Position numbers and translations under genes: made by a program
Part shown: positions 24,288 to 31,689 of the stretch, in pieces
Numbering within the stretch: position 1 is the first letter of the stretch
How the letters are laid out: every line of letters starts with the position of its first letter
The notes under the pieces: generated by a model
Seen by the model: the letters and a program-made list of their open reading frames with translations, nothing else
Told to the model about the DNA's origin: nothing
Database searches by the model: none
Assembly: GCA_900318115.1 (NCBI GenBank)
Contig: ONJJ01000023.1
Coordinates: 1-49,517, forward strand
DNA from: an uncultured Prevotellaceae bacterium
Lineage (GTDB): Bacteria; Bacteroidota; Bacteroidia; Bacteroidales; Bacteroidaceae
Reading direction: 5' to 3'
DNA length: 49,517 nucleotides

Positions 24288-25010
24288 TCAGTCGTTGAGG
24301 TAGTAAACGACGGTTGTGACCACGCGTACATTCTTCAGCCAGGGGGTGTTCTGGTCACGGCTCTCGATGGAGAACTGCCCTTGGTCGGCGGTGCGGATTT
24401 TGCCCAGCCGGCTGTCGGAGTCTTCGGCAAAGCGTTCTGCGGTCTTGCGTGCGTTCTTGGTGGCTTCGGCAATCATCTCGGGTTTGATGGTGTTGAGCCC
24501 AGTGAACTCATAGGTGACCACGGAACCCTCGTCGTACTCATTGCCCACGATGGTGACTCCCTGCCGCATCAGTTCAGCTTGCTTGCTGACGAGTTTGCGC
24601 ACGAGATCCACGTTCTTGGAGACCACGGTGACTACGCAGTTGGCTTTGTAGCGATAGCGCACGGTCTCGCTGGAGTAGCTCATGTTGGCTTGCTGGTCCA
24701 CGAGGGTAGGAGGGGCGACGGAGATTTCTTCCTCCTTGACGCCACCCGCCTTTAGGAAAGCGACAATGGTGCTGGTGTTGGCTTCGATGCGTCCGTAGAG
24801 CTCTGCTGGGTCATTGCCCAGCTCCTTGAACTTCAGAGGCCAGGTGGCCTTGTCGGCTTGTACTTCCTTCTCAGAGAGGCCTTTGGCGGTGACGGTGCGG
24901 TCCATCTCCTTGAAGCTTACGATACCTTGTTTGATGGCTCTTCCGCCAAGAAAGAGACCCAGGGCGACAACGATGGCTTCGCCCATGAACTGGAAACTGA
25001 TTGACTTCAT
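24288..25010 (-). CDS. SIMPL-domain (DUF541) protein with N-terminal membrane anchor
   Basis: The 240-aa product has one N-terminal hydrophobic segment ('GEAIVVALGLFLGGRAI') followed by a SIMPL/DUF541 domain: 'RTVTAKGLSEKEVQADKATW', 'VAFLKAGGVKEEEISVAPPT', 'YRYKANCVVTVVSKNVDLVR' and 'ATKNARKTAERFAEDSDSRL'. Members are periplasmic or membrane-tethered and mostly uncharacterised (the E. coli relative YggE is linked to oxidative stress). The upstream leader contains a nine-unit 8-bp repeat array (25055-25126), so expression may vary with repeat number. The AlbA_2 gene lies upstream on the same strand, 136 bp away. Confidence 0.88.
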   Translation of the reverse strand: MKSISFQFMGEAIVVALGLFLGGRAIKQGIVSFKEMDRTVTAKGLSEKEVQADKATWPLKFKELGNDPAELYGRIEANTSTIVAFLKAGGVKEEEISVAPPTLVDQQANMSYSSETVRYRYKANCVVTVVSKNVDLVRKLVSKQAELMRQGVTIVGNEYDEGSVVTYEFTGLNTIKPEMIAEATKNARKTAERFAEDSDSRLGKIRTADQGQFSIESRDQNTPWLKNVRVVTTVVYYLND

Positions 25011-25054
25011 GTTGTTTTTAGGATTTAAAGATTTTGGAATTAATGATTTCTTTC

Positions 25055-25126
25055 GATATTTCGATATGTCGGTATTTCGCTATTTCGACGTTTCGGAAGC
25101 CTGACATTATGGCATTTCGAGATTCG
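25055..25126 (-). repeat. Nine-unit 8-bp degenerate tandem array in the SIMPL-gene leader
   Basis: Read on + in 8-bp steps from 25055: GATATTTC, GATATGTC, GGTATTTC, GCTATTTC, GACGTTTC, GGAAGCCT, GACATTAT, GGCATTTC, GAGATTCG. In the gene's sense the unit is about GAAATATC. It lies 45 bp before the SIMPL start codon. Confidence 0.75.
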
Positions 25127-25146
25127 CGCTTGAGTTCAGGCACCTG

Positions 25147-25815
25147 TTATTCTGCCGGCAGGAACATCCATTGTTGGTCGCTGCGTTGGATGCGTGCGAG
25201 TCCGAATCTGATGAAGCGTGCCAGCAGGGTGATGGTGAGCGGACGGGGCATGGGATGCGAGTGGATGGCAGTGGCGGCTCGCAGCAAGGCGTTTAGCGGC
25301 AGCCCCTGTGGGTGCTGGTTGATAGCGCTGAGCACGGCGTGTTCTTCTGATGAGTCGGCATAGGCTTCACCCCGCAGGCGTGCCTCTTGTCGCCAGATGG
25401 CCAGATGCACGGGCGATGCCACGATGTTCTCGTCTGCCACTCGGATGTATGCCGTTCGTCGGTCGTCCTCCAGTGCCATGACGGGTCGCTGGTCTGAGGG
25501 CAATATGGTGCAGATGACCACGGTGCGTAGGCGTCCTCCGTGGGGTTCTGTGGGCACGTGCAGGGTCTCGAACTTGATGGTGGGCACAGGGGTGCAGTAT
25601 TTGCAGGCTGCTGCGTGCATCATGAAGATTTCTTCTTCAGAGCGCACACCATGGATGCTGCCGTCGTCACGAACACCGATGAGCAGGCGTCCGCCGTCGG
25701 TGTTGGCGAACGCCGAGACGGAGCGCGCCAGCTTGGGAGCATCCGTGATTTTGTACTTGAAATCCTGCTGCTGGTGCTCGCCCTGAGCTATCATGTCCTG
25801 CAGTCCGCGAATCAT
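25147..25815 (-). CDS. AlbA_2/Schlafen-type putative DNA- or RNA-binding protein
   Basis: The 222-aa product carries an N-terminal AlbA_2 domain: 'GEHQQQDFKYKITDAPKLAR', 'SVSAFANTDGGRLLIGVRDD', 'GSIHGV', and 'RTAYIRVADENIVASP' at the end of the domain. The C-terminal half is a possible winged-helix segment. AlbA_2 proteins are usually annotated as ATP-binding or transcriptional regulators, with few functions shown. It has no signal peptide and sits 6 bp downstream of the histidine-phosphatase gene on the same strand, so the two are probably co-transcribed. Confidence 0.82.
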   Translation of the reverse strand: MIRGLQDMIAQGEHQQQDFKYKITDAPKLARSVSAFANTDGGRLLIGVRDDGSIHGVRSEEEIFMMHAAACKYCTPVPTIKFETLHVPTEPHGGRLRTVVICTILPSDQRPVMALEDDRRTAYIRVADENIVASPVHLAIWRQEARLRGEAYADSSEEHAVLSAINQHPQGLPLNALLRAATAIHSHPMPRPLTITLLARFIRFGLARIQRSDQQWMFLPAE

Positions 25816-25821
25816 ACTATG

Positions 25822-27123
25822 CTACTTGTTGATGTTGTCGAAGTCCTGCAACTTCTTGAGGTAGTAGGCGCGCAGGTCTGCCCAGCGGTAGTAGGGGTAG
25901 CTGTCAGTCTGTACGGGCAGCGTCTGCTCGCGCTCGTTGAGTAGGGCCTTGACGAGGATGTCGCCGTTCTTGCCTTTCTTGGGGCGGTAGAAGATGAGCT
26001 GCACGTTGCACGCCATGGGGAAGATGTTGTAGTTGCGCCATACGCGATCCAGTTCCTCGAGGTTCTCCACCTTTGCGCCGCAGGAACCGAGCTCCAGCAG
26101 ACATGCCAAAGGCATCACACACACCTCGTGCCCGAATCGCAGGGTGGCTTGCACCTGAGTGACGGTGTCGGCGGTCTGGATGATGTTCTTCAGCAGGTTC
26201 GACTGGCTGAAGGGCATGATGCTTCCCGTCTGCGGGGCCGCTCCGTAGCCCAGATACCAGTCCACATTGCGTATGCGCCACTGGTCGTAGAGCTCGTCGG
26301 TGGTGAACAACTTCAGCAGGTCTGGTGCTCCCTCGTGGCTCTGCATGTTGCTGGCGAGGTTGAAGAAGTGACGCATGAAGCTGCCGGCGCGCAGGCTGTC
26401 TGCCACCCACTGCGGGTCGTTGAAGAGCACGCTCATGAGTCTCTCGGGGTGTGTCCACTTCTCACGCAGCGGGTCGAGGTGGCGTCCGCGGTTGCGGCTT
26501 TGCTCGCGCACAGCCTTTGGCCAAGGCGCGTTGAGGTAGTATTGCAGCGACTCGCTGACATCGTTGTGGAACACGGCCGTGGGATTTGCGGCAGCCAGCT
26601 CTTCGCATTCGCCTTCCATGGAGAGGATGCAGCGGATGACCACGGTGCTGCGGGCATCGATCTTGACGCCTTTCTTCTTGAAAATCTCGGGGAAGTGCTG
26701 TGCCATACGGCGTCCGATGCCGTGGTGCTGACGTTCGCCCACCGTAGTGAGGTCGCCCAGTCGGTTGATGGTGCAGGGGTAGAACTTTTCCAACTGCGCC
26801 AACACTTCATTGCCCTTGTTGGTGATCTTGCCCTGCGCCTTGGCTTTGCGCAGGATCTCTATGCTCTCCATGTACTCCCCGTCGCCCAGCAGCCAGCGGG
26901 ACCCGTGGCGTCCGTAGTGGCTCATGTAGTAAGGCTCGTAGCCCTTGGGTGTCTTGGTCAGCGTTGCCGTGGCGGGATAGTTGTCGTAGTCCAGGTGGTT
27001 GCTTCCGCTGAGGAAGTGGTTGGCTGCAATTTCCTCGCGGGCAGAGGCTTGTGCCATTGCCATCGCAGCAGCGAGGACGAAGGTAGTGGTGCAGAGCACC
27101 CGTAGCATGGCGTTTCGTTTCAT
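25822..27123 (-). CDS. Secreted histidine acid phosphatase (MINPP/phytase-like)
   Basis: The 433-aa product has a signal peptide (ends about 'AMAMAQ'). The histidine-phosphatase motif 'YGRHGSRW' places the phosphohistidine at His73. 'GERQHHGIGRRMAQHFPEIF' and 'ARSTVVIRCILSM' follow, and the late proton-donor motif is 'RFGHEVCVMPL' (HE type), as in the MINPP branch rather than the HD type of classical phytases. It probably releases phosphate from inositol phosphates or other phosphomonoesters in the periplasm. The leader contains a ten-unit 8-bp array (27147-27226). It is followed after 6 bp by the AlbA_2 gene. Confidence 0.88.
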   Translation of the reverse strand: MKRNAMLRVLCTTTFVLAAAMAMAQASAREEIAANHFLSGSNHLDYDNYPATATLTKTPKGYEPYYMSHYGRHGSRWLLGDGEYMESIEILRKAKAQGKITNKGNEVLAQLEKFYPCTINRLGDLTTVGERQHHGIGRRMAQHFPEIFKKKGVKIDARSTVVIRCILSMEGECEELAAANPTAVFHNDVSESLQYYLNAPWPKAVREQSRNRGRHLDPLREKWTHPERLMSVLFNDPQWVADSLRAGSFMRHFFNLASNMQSHEGAPDLLKLFTTDELYDQWRIRNVDWYLGYGAAPQTGSIMPFSQSNLLKNIIQTADTVTQVQATLRFGHEVCVMPLACLLELGSCGAKVENLEELDRVWRNYNIFPMACNVQLIFYRPKKGKNGDILVKALLNEREQTLPVQTDSYPYYRWADLRAYYLKKLQDFDNINK

Positions 27124-27146
27124 AGTTCTCTGTGGGATTGTTATTC

Positions 27147-27226
27147 AATATTTCGATTTTCCGATATTCCGACATTCTGACATTCCGACATTCTGATTTC
27201 TCGACATCTCGGCATATTGGCATTTC
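27147..27226 (-). repeat. Ten-unit 8-bp tandem array in the phosphatase leader
   Basis: Read on + in 8-bp steps from 27147: AATATTTC, GATTTTCC, GATATTCC, GACATTCT, GACATTCC, GACATTCT, GATTTCTC, GACATCTC, GGCATATT, GGCATTTC. The sense unit for the minus-strand gene is about GGAATGTC. The array starts 24 bp before the start codon. Confidence 0.88.
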
Positions 27227-27263
27227 GACTGCCCGTCCTGCCGTAATCAGATTCTTTTATTTT

Positions 27264-27929
27264 TCATTCTTTCATATCCACCACGCAGATGCATCCGCAG
27301 TAGTCCTCTCCGACGTCGAAGTCCATGAACTGTGCATTGTGGGGTGGGATGGGGAAGGGCCACTGGAGTCCGTTGCCGGTCGCCTTGGCGTAGGCTTCTG
27401 CCCGGCACCAGAGCTGCGCGAATCGCCTCTCGCGTGCAGCCTCGTCCTTGCAGGTCGCCAGCTCGGCACGGTCGTTGGCATTGAACATACGTCTTACCAG
27501 TTCCGGTCGGTAGCGTGTGATGCGCTGGATATCTACTCCCAGTAGCATGGTGTCGGCGCAGGGTTGAGTCATCATCGCCGCAGCCACCATGCTGGCGGAG
27601 TGCGATAGGTTGAACGCAAGGTGCGATGCTTCTCCGTCGAAGCTGGGTTTGCCGTGTTCACCTTCCGTGTAGGTCATCTGCTGCTCTCGCCATCCATGTT
27701 CGGCGAGCAGGCGGTCGAGGGCCAGCGCTACACCTATACTTAAAGCGCGCACGCGCGAGTTTCCACAGGCCTCGGCTTTCGCTCTTCGCTGAGGCGACAG
27801 TGCCGCCATAGCCTTTCCTTGCAGAGCCTGATCCTCCATGAGGGGAGTCACGTTCGCTACAATCAGCCGTATCTTGGGCGTCTCCTGCCCGTTGAGGCAG
27901 AAGTTCTCATCCAATTTTATCGTCAACAT
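27264..27929 (-). CDS. 4'-phosphopantetheinyl transferase superfamily protein
   Basis: The 221-aa product has the Sfp-type pattern: 'HLAFNLSHSASMVAAAM' (substrate/CoA region), 'LLGVDIQRITRYRPELVRRM' (Mg-binding GVD), and 'FAQLWCRAEAYAKATGNGL', matching the W(S/C)xKEAxxKxxG motif with Arg in place of the usual Lys. It transfers the phosphopantetheine arm of CoA to a carrier-protein serine. An upstream GTG at 27953 is in frame, but it abuts the -7 box (27943-27950), so ATG 27929 is the start. No carrier protein or NRPS/PKS gene is nearby. Confidence 0.88.
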   Translation of the reverse strand: MLTIKLDENFCLNGQETPKIRLIVANVTPLMEDQALQGKAMAALSPQRRAKAEACGNSRVRALSIGVALALDRLLAEHGWREQQMTYTEGEHGKPSFDGEASHLAFNLSHSASMVAAAMMTQPCADTMLLGVDIQRITRYRPELVRRMFNANDRAELATCKDEAARERRFAQLWCRAEAYAKATGNGLQWPFPIPPHNAQFMDFDVGEDYCGCICVVDMKE

Positions 27930-27942
27930 CTCTTTCACGCCG

Positions 27943-27976
27943 CAAAGATACACATTCTTTCTGGATATCGAGCAAA
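27943..27976 (-). promoter_or_regulatory. Promoter for the phosphopantetheinyl transferase gene
   Basis: Minus-strand TATCTTTG (+ CAAAGATA, 27943-27950) and TTTG (+ CAAA, 27973-27976), 22 bp apart. It fixes the start codon at 27929. Confidence 0.7.
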
Positions 27977-28030
27977 GAATGGCGAATTATTTTCATTTTT
28001 TTTGCTTCCTCGCGCGTTCTGTGGCCTACG

Positions 28031-28066
28031 TAAAATCCCCCGCCGGCGCAGCGGTCAGCGGGGGAT
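28031..28066 (-). terminator. Intrinsic terminator for the DUF4332 gene
   Basis: A 9-bp stem ATCCCCCGC/GCGGGGGAT (28035-28043 with 28058-28066). In the minus direction it is followed by a TTTT run, 28 bp after the gene's stop. Confidence 0.75.
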
Positions 28067-28094
28067 GGTTATGTTGGAGTGTAGGTCGGATGTC

Positions 28095-28502
28095 TTAGTA
28101 GGTGACCACGGGCTCCAGCTCCTTGGCCTGCTCCACCATCTTTGCGACCTCGATGACGGCAGGTACGCGGCGGACGAGGTGCTTCTCCTCGTTGGTTTCC
28201 GTGAGTTTCTGGAAGAGGTTCTCGGGCACGCGGTGACGCAGTTCCTTTACGGTGTCCACGCCGGCAGCTTCCAGCAGTTCTGCGAACTGAGGTCCCACAC
28301 CCTTGATACGGAAGAGGTCTGCATGGTTGGTCCAGCGCAGGATAAGTTTGTCGCTGATGCCAGTTTGCTCTGCCAATTCAGCACGTCCCTTAGGAGTAGC
28401 GCACTTCTGGAGCAGGTCGTCCACCTTGACGATGCCGACAGCTGTCAGTTTCTCGGCGTAGACATCACCCACGCCTTCGATGTCGATAATCTTGTAAGCC
28501 AT
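28095..28502 (-). CDS. DUF4332 helix-hairpin-helix protein
   Basis: The 135-aa product has two helix-hairpin-helix-like motifs, 'IIDIEGVGDVYAEKLTAVGI' near the N-terminus and 'LFRIKGVGPQFAELLEAAGV' in the middle, matching DUF4332, a small domain with the HhH arrangement used for sequence-independent DNA binding. It has no signal peptide or enzymatic motif. It is a single gene with its own promoter and terminator; biological role unknown. Confidence 0.88.
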   Translation of the reverse strand: MAYKIIDIEGVGDVYAEKLTAVGIVKVDDLLQKCATPKGRAELAEQTGISDKLILRWTNHADLFRIKGVGPQFAELLEAAGVDTVKELRHRVPENLFQKLTETNEEKHLVRRVPAVIEVAKMVEQAKELEPVVTY

Positions 28503-28554
28503 AGTTTTTTGGTTTTAGGGTTGGTAAATGAATTATTTTGTTGGATTCACGGTG

Positions 28555-28585
28555 CAAATATAGTCATTTTTGGGGAGGAAGCAAG
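28555..28585 (-). promoter_or_regulatory. Promoter for the DUF4332 gene
   Basis: Minus-strand TATATTTG (+ CAAATATA, 28555-28562) with CTTG (+ CAAG, 28582-28585) 19 bp upstream. Confidence 0.55.
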
Positions 28586-28657
28586 CAAAAAATGCATTTT
28601 TTTGACGAAAATGTGTAAAAAACACACTCAGAATGTTCGCCGTAGTCGGAAAAGTGG

Positions 28658-28665
28658 TATCTTTG
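28658..28665 (+). promoter_or_regulatory. -7 element for the GH127 gene
   Basis: TATCTTTG at 28658-28665, about 41 bp before the ATG at 28707. It is divergent from the DUF4332 promoter. The -33 region is poor. Confidence 0.6.
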
Positions 28666-28706
28666 TGGCGTAAATTATCAAAAATAACTAACGAACGACC
28701 ACTTTT

Positions 28707-31133
28707 ATGAAGCGATTCACTATTCTTGCTCTGCTGACGTTCGCTCTTCTGTCGGCGAGTGCTCAGAAGCAGAAAGCCCCTGCATCGGGCTATCCTATCA
28801 CTCAAGTACCATTTACGAGTGTGAAGGTTACGGATTCTTTTTGGGGCCAGCGCCTGCAAGCCAGCCGTGACGTCACGGTGCCTTTGGCCTTCTCCAAGTG
28901 TGAGAGTGAAGGTCGCTACAAGAACTTCGAGAACGCCGCCGCCCACCTGAAGGATCCATCCAAGGTGTTCAAGGTCAATGGCGTGGGCTATTCCTTCGAC
29001 GACACCGACCCCTACAAGACTATCGAGGGTGCCAGCTACCTGCTGCAGACCTATCCCGATAAGCGTCTGCGCCACTATGTTGATTCCGTCATCGATATCA
29101 TAGCCTCTGCGCAGGAGCCCGACGGTTACCTCTACACCGCCCGCACGCAAAACCCAGGCAATCCTCACCACTGGGCAGGCGATCGTCGCTGGGTGAAAGA
29201 GGAGGACCTGAGCCACGAGCTCTACAACCTCGGTCACATGGTGGAAGGCGCAATAGCCCACTACCAGGCCACCGGCTCGCGCAAGTTTTTGGACATCGCC
29301 ATCAAGTATGCCGACTGCGTCTGCCGCGAGGTGGGACCCAATCCCGGTCAGGCATGTGTCGTTCCCGGTCATCAGATTGCAGAGATGGCGCTGGCTAAGC
29401 TCTACCTTGTCACGGGCGACAAGAAATACCTCGACGAGGCTAAGTTCCTGCTGGACTATCGTGGAAAGACCACCATCACCCACGACTACTCTCAGGCCCA
29501 CAAACCTGTCATCGAACAGGATGAGGCTGTGGGGCACGCCGTGCGCGCTGCCTACATGTATGCCGGCATGGCAGATGTTGCAGCTCTGACGGGAGATGAA
29601 TCCTACATCCACGCCATCGATGCCATCTGGGAAAACATCGTCGGCAAGAAATTGTATATCACCGGCGGCATCGGCGCCACCAGCAGTGGGGAAGCCTTCG
29701 GACGCAACTACCAGCTGCCGAACATGAGTGCCTACTGCGAGACGTGTGCTGCCATCGGCAACGTCTATGTCAACCATCGCCTGTTCCTGCTCCACGGCGA
29801 GTCTAAGTACTACGACGTGCTCGAGCGTACCTTATATAATGGTCTCATCAGTGGCGTCTCGCTGGACGGCGGCAGTTTCTTCTATCCCAACCCTCTCGCC
29901 TCTATGGGCCAGCACCAGCGCCAGGCTTGGTTCGGCTGTGCCTGCTGCCCGAGCAACATCTGCCGTTTCATCCCCTCGCTGCCCGGCTACGTCTATGCCG
30001 TCAAGGAGCGCAACGTCTATGTCAACCTCTTCCTCTCGAACAATGCCGACCTCAGCGTAGGCGGAAAGGCCGTGAAGCTGAGCCAGCAGACGCAGTATCC
30101 CTGGCAGGGTGACATCACCCTGATCGTGGACAAGAATGCGGCTGGTGACTTCGCACTGAAAGTGCGCATCCCCGGATGGGTGCGTGGACGTGTGGTGCCC
30201 AGCGACCTCTATAGCTACACCGACAACAAACGCCTGAAGTACAATGTGCTCGTCAATGGCGAGAAGGCTGGCGAACTGACCTCCGACGGCTACTTCACCA
30301 TCCAGCGTAAGTGGAAGAAGGGCGACCGTGTCAGCGTGCACTTCGACATGGAAGCACGCACCGTGCGTGCCGACCAGCGTGTGGAGGACGACCGCGGTAT
30401 GATCAGTGTGGAGCGCGGCCCCATCGTCTATTGTGCCGAACACCCCGACAACGACTTTGACATCGCCGGTGCACTCATCAATCAGGAGCCTCAGTTCACG
30501 CTCGGCGACAAGAGCATTGCCAACACCCCCGTGAAGACCCTTCAGACCGCCGCTCAGCTGCTGAACTTCGACCCGCAGGGACGTCTCGTGGCCACCGACG
30601 TTCAGCTGACTCTCATTCCCTACTATGCCTGGTGTCATCGCGGCAGCGGCAAGATGCAGGTGTGGTTGGCTCAGGATCTGAGCGCCACGTCTCCGGCACT
30701 GCCTGCAACCCTCGCCTCGGAGAGCAAGATTGGTTCCAGTTCACGCATCCCCGCTCTTTCCAGCCTGAACGACCGACTGGTACCGCGTGATGCCAACGAC
30801 CGCAGTGTGCCCTACACCCATTGGTGGCCCAAGCAGGGCTCCACGGAGTGGGTGAGCTACACGTTCCCCCAGGAGGCCACCGTGCAGTCCAGCACTGTCT
30901 ATTGGTACGATGACCAGCCTTGGCAGGGCTGCCAGGTGCCTGATGCCTGGAAACTCTACTATAAGGACGCTAACGATGAGTGGCAGGAAGTGCAGCATCC
31001 CGATGCCTATCCCATCCAGAAGGGAGCTCCCTGCACCGTCAACTTCGACCCCGTGAAGACCACGGCTGTCAAGTTGGAAGTCCAGATCAACAAGGACAAG
31101 TCTGCCGGCATCTTCGAGTGGTCGGTGAAGTAA
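28707..31133 (+). CDS. GH127 beta-L-arabinofuranosidase
   Basis: The 808-aa product has a signal peptide (MKRFTILALLTFALLSASAQ). The GH127 (alpha/alpha)6 barrel carries 'SGEAFGRNYQLPN' (candidate acid/base Glu329), 'SAYCETCAAIGN' (Glu345, Cys347) and 'WFGCACCPSNICR' (Cys413, Cys414). These correspond to Glu322, Glu338, Cys340, Cys417 and Cys418 of HypBA1, where a zinc-bound cysteine is the nucleophile. The C-terminal part (~670-808) reads as a discoidin-like domain. The enzyme removes beta-L-Araf from plant glycoproteins or pectin. It is a single gene not adjacent to SusC/D. Confidence 0.93.
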   Translation: MKRFTILALLTFALLSASAQKQKAPASGYPITQVPFTSVKVTDSFWGQRLQASRDVTVPLAFSKCESEGRYKNFENAAAHLKDPSKVFKVNGVGYSFDDTDPYKTIEGASYLLQTYPDKRLRHYVDSVIDIIASAQEPDGYLYTARTQNPGNPHHWAGDRRWVKEEDLSHELYNLGHMVEGAIAHYQATGSRKFLDIAIKYADCVCREVGPNPGQACVVPGHQIAEMALAKLYLVTGDKKYLDEAKFLLDYRGKTTITHDYSQAHKPVIEQDEAVGHAVRAAYMYAGMADVAALTGDESYIHAIDAIWENIVGKKLYITGGIGATSSGEAFGRNYQLPNMSAYCETCAAIGNVYVNHRLFLLHGESKYYDVLERTLYNGLISGVSLDGGSFFYPNPLASMGQHQRQAWFGCACCPSNICRFIPSLPGYVYAVKERNVYVNLFLSNNADLSVGGKAVKLSQQTQYPWQGDITLIVDKNAAGDFALKVRIPGWVRGRVVPSDLYSYTDNKRLKYNVLVNGEKAGELTSDGYFTIQRKWKKGDRVSVHFDMEARTVRADQRVEDDRGMISVERGPIVYCAEHPDNDFDIAGALINQEPQFTLGDKSIANTPVKTLQTAAQLLNFDPQGRLVATDVQLTLIPYYAWCHRGSGKMQVWLAQDLSATSPALPATLASESKIGSSSRIPALSSLNDRLVPRDANDRSVPYTHWWPKQGSTEWVSYTFPQEATVQSSTVYWYDDQPWQGCQVPDAWKLYYKDANDEWQEVQHPDAYPIQKGAPCTVNFDPVKTTAVKLEVQINKDKSAGIFEWSVK

Positions 31134-31146
31134 GGTCCGCTCTCAT

Positions 31147-31273
31147 GAAATCCGTGTCCCCAAAATAAGACCACGGATTACACGGTCTGAAAGGATTCAA
31201 GCGGAAACGTAAAAGAAATACCGCGAAATCCGTGAAATCCGTGATAAAAAAAGAAAACCACGGATTGACGCGG
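31147..31273. repeat. Dispersed 'CACGGATT' repeat cluster in the GH127 downstream spacer
   Basis: It contains CCACGGATTACACGG (31171-31185), identical to 7646-7660; a tandem GAAATCCGTGAAATCCGTG (inverse orientation, about 31225-31243); and CCACGGATTGACGCGG (31258-31273). Opposed copies can fold into hairpins. It lies between GH127 and the tail-protein gene. Confidence 0.65.
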
Positions 31274-31323
31274 CTCAAAAAAGTAAATGTATTTGGCACA
31301 CGTAAATTGTGTGCGATGAAGTA

Positions 31324-31689
31324 ATGAAAAGAATAATCCTCATGTTCCTGGCAGCTTTCCTGTTGCTGCCTGTCATCAATGCCCGCTGTCTGGTCGTCAC
31401 GCTCAAGAGCGGTCAGCGCATGGCATTCCAACTGGACGATCAGGATGTGGTGATGACCCACACGGATACCCAGTTGACCTTCAACGGTCTGAGCATTGAG
31501 CGCGACCAGATTCAGGAATTCCGCATCCACGAAGCAACGCCCAAGGATGCCATTGCCGTAGGCGTGGAGTCACTGTCCAGTGACCAGACGCGTGCCCCCT
31601 ATGCCGTCTATGACCTCAGCGGACGTCGTGTGCAGCAACTGCGCCCCGGCGTCTATGTTATTAACAAGAAAAAAGTAGTCCTCCGATGA
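31324..31689 (+). CDS. 121-aa secreted protein: short beta-module plus sorting-type tail
   Basis: The product has a signal peptide (MKRIILMFLAAFLLLPVINA), a ~50-residue beta module ('CLVVTLKSGQRMAFQLDDQD', 'LTFNGLSIERDQIQEFRI'), a short linker, and the tail 'YAVYDLSGRRVQQLRPGVYV' ending 'KKKVVLR'. That module recurs at the N-termini of many Prevotella secreted proteins, so this looks like a free-standing version of parts normally joined to larger cargo. The start at 31324 is preferred over the in-frame 31309 ATG because it begins the signal peptide. Its stop overlaps the next start (ATGA, 31686-31689), implying translational coupling to the metallopeptidase-like gene. Function unknown. Confidence 0.75.
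   Translation: MKRIILMFLAAFLLLPVINARCLVVTLKSGQRMAFQLDDQDVVMTHTDTQLTFNGLSIERDQIQEFRIHEATPKDAIAVGVESLSSDQTRAPYAVYDLSGRRVQQLRPGVYVINKKKVVLR

Noticed and set aside
27132-27545. Frame reading 'FRYSDILTFRHSDFS' across the 8-bp array
   Set aside because: It is produced by the short-period repeat and then runs antisense through the phosphopantetheinyl transferase gene.
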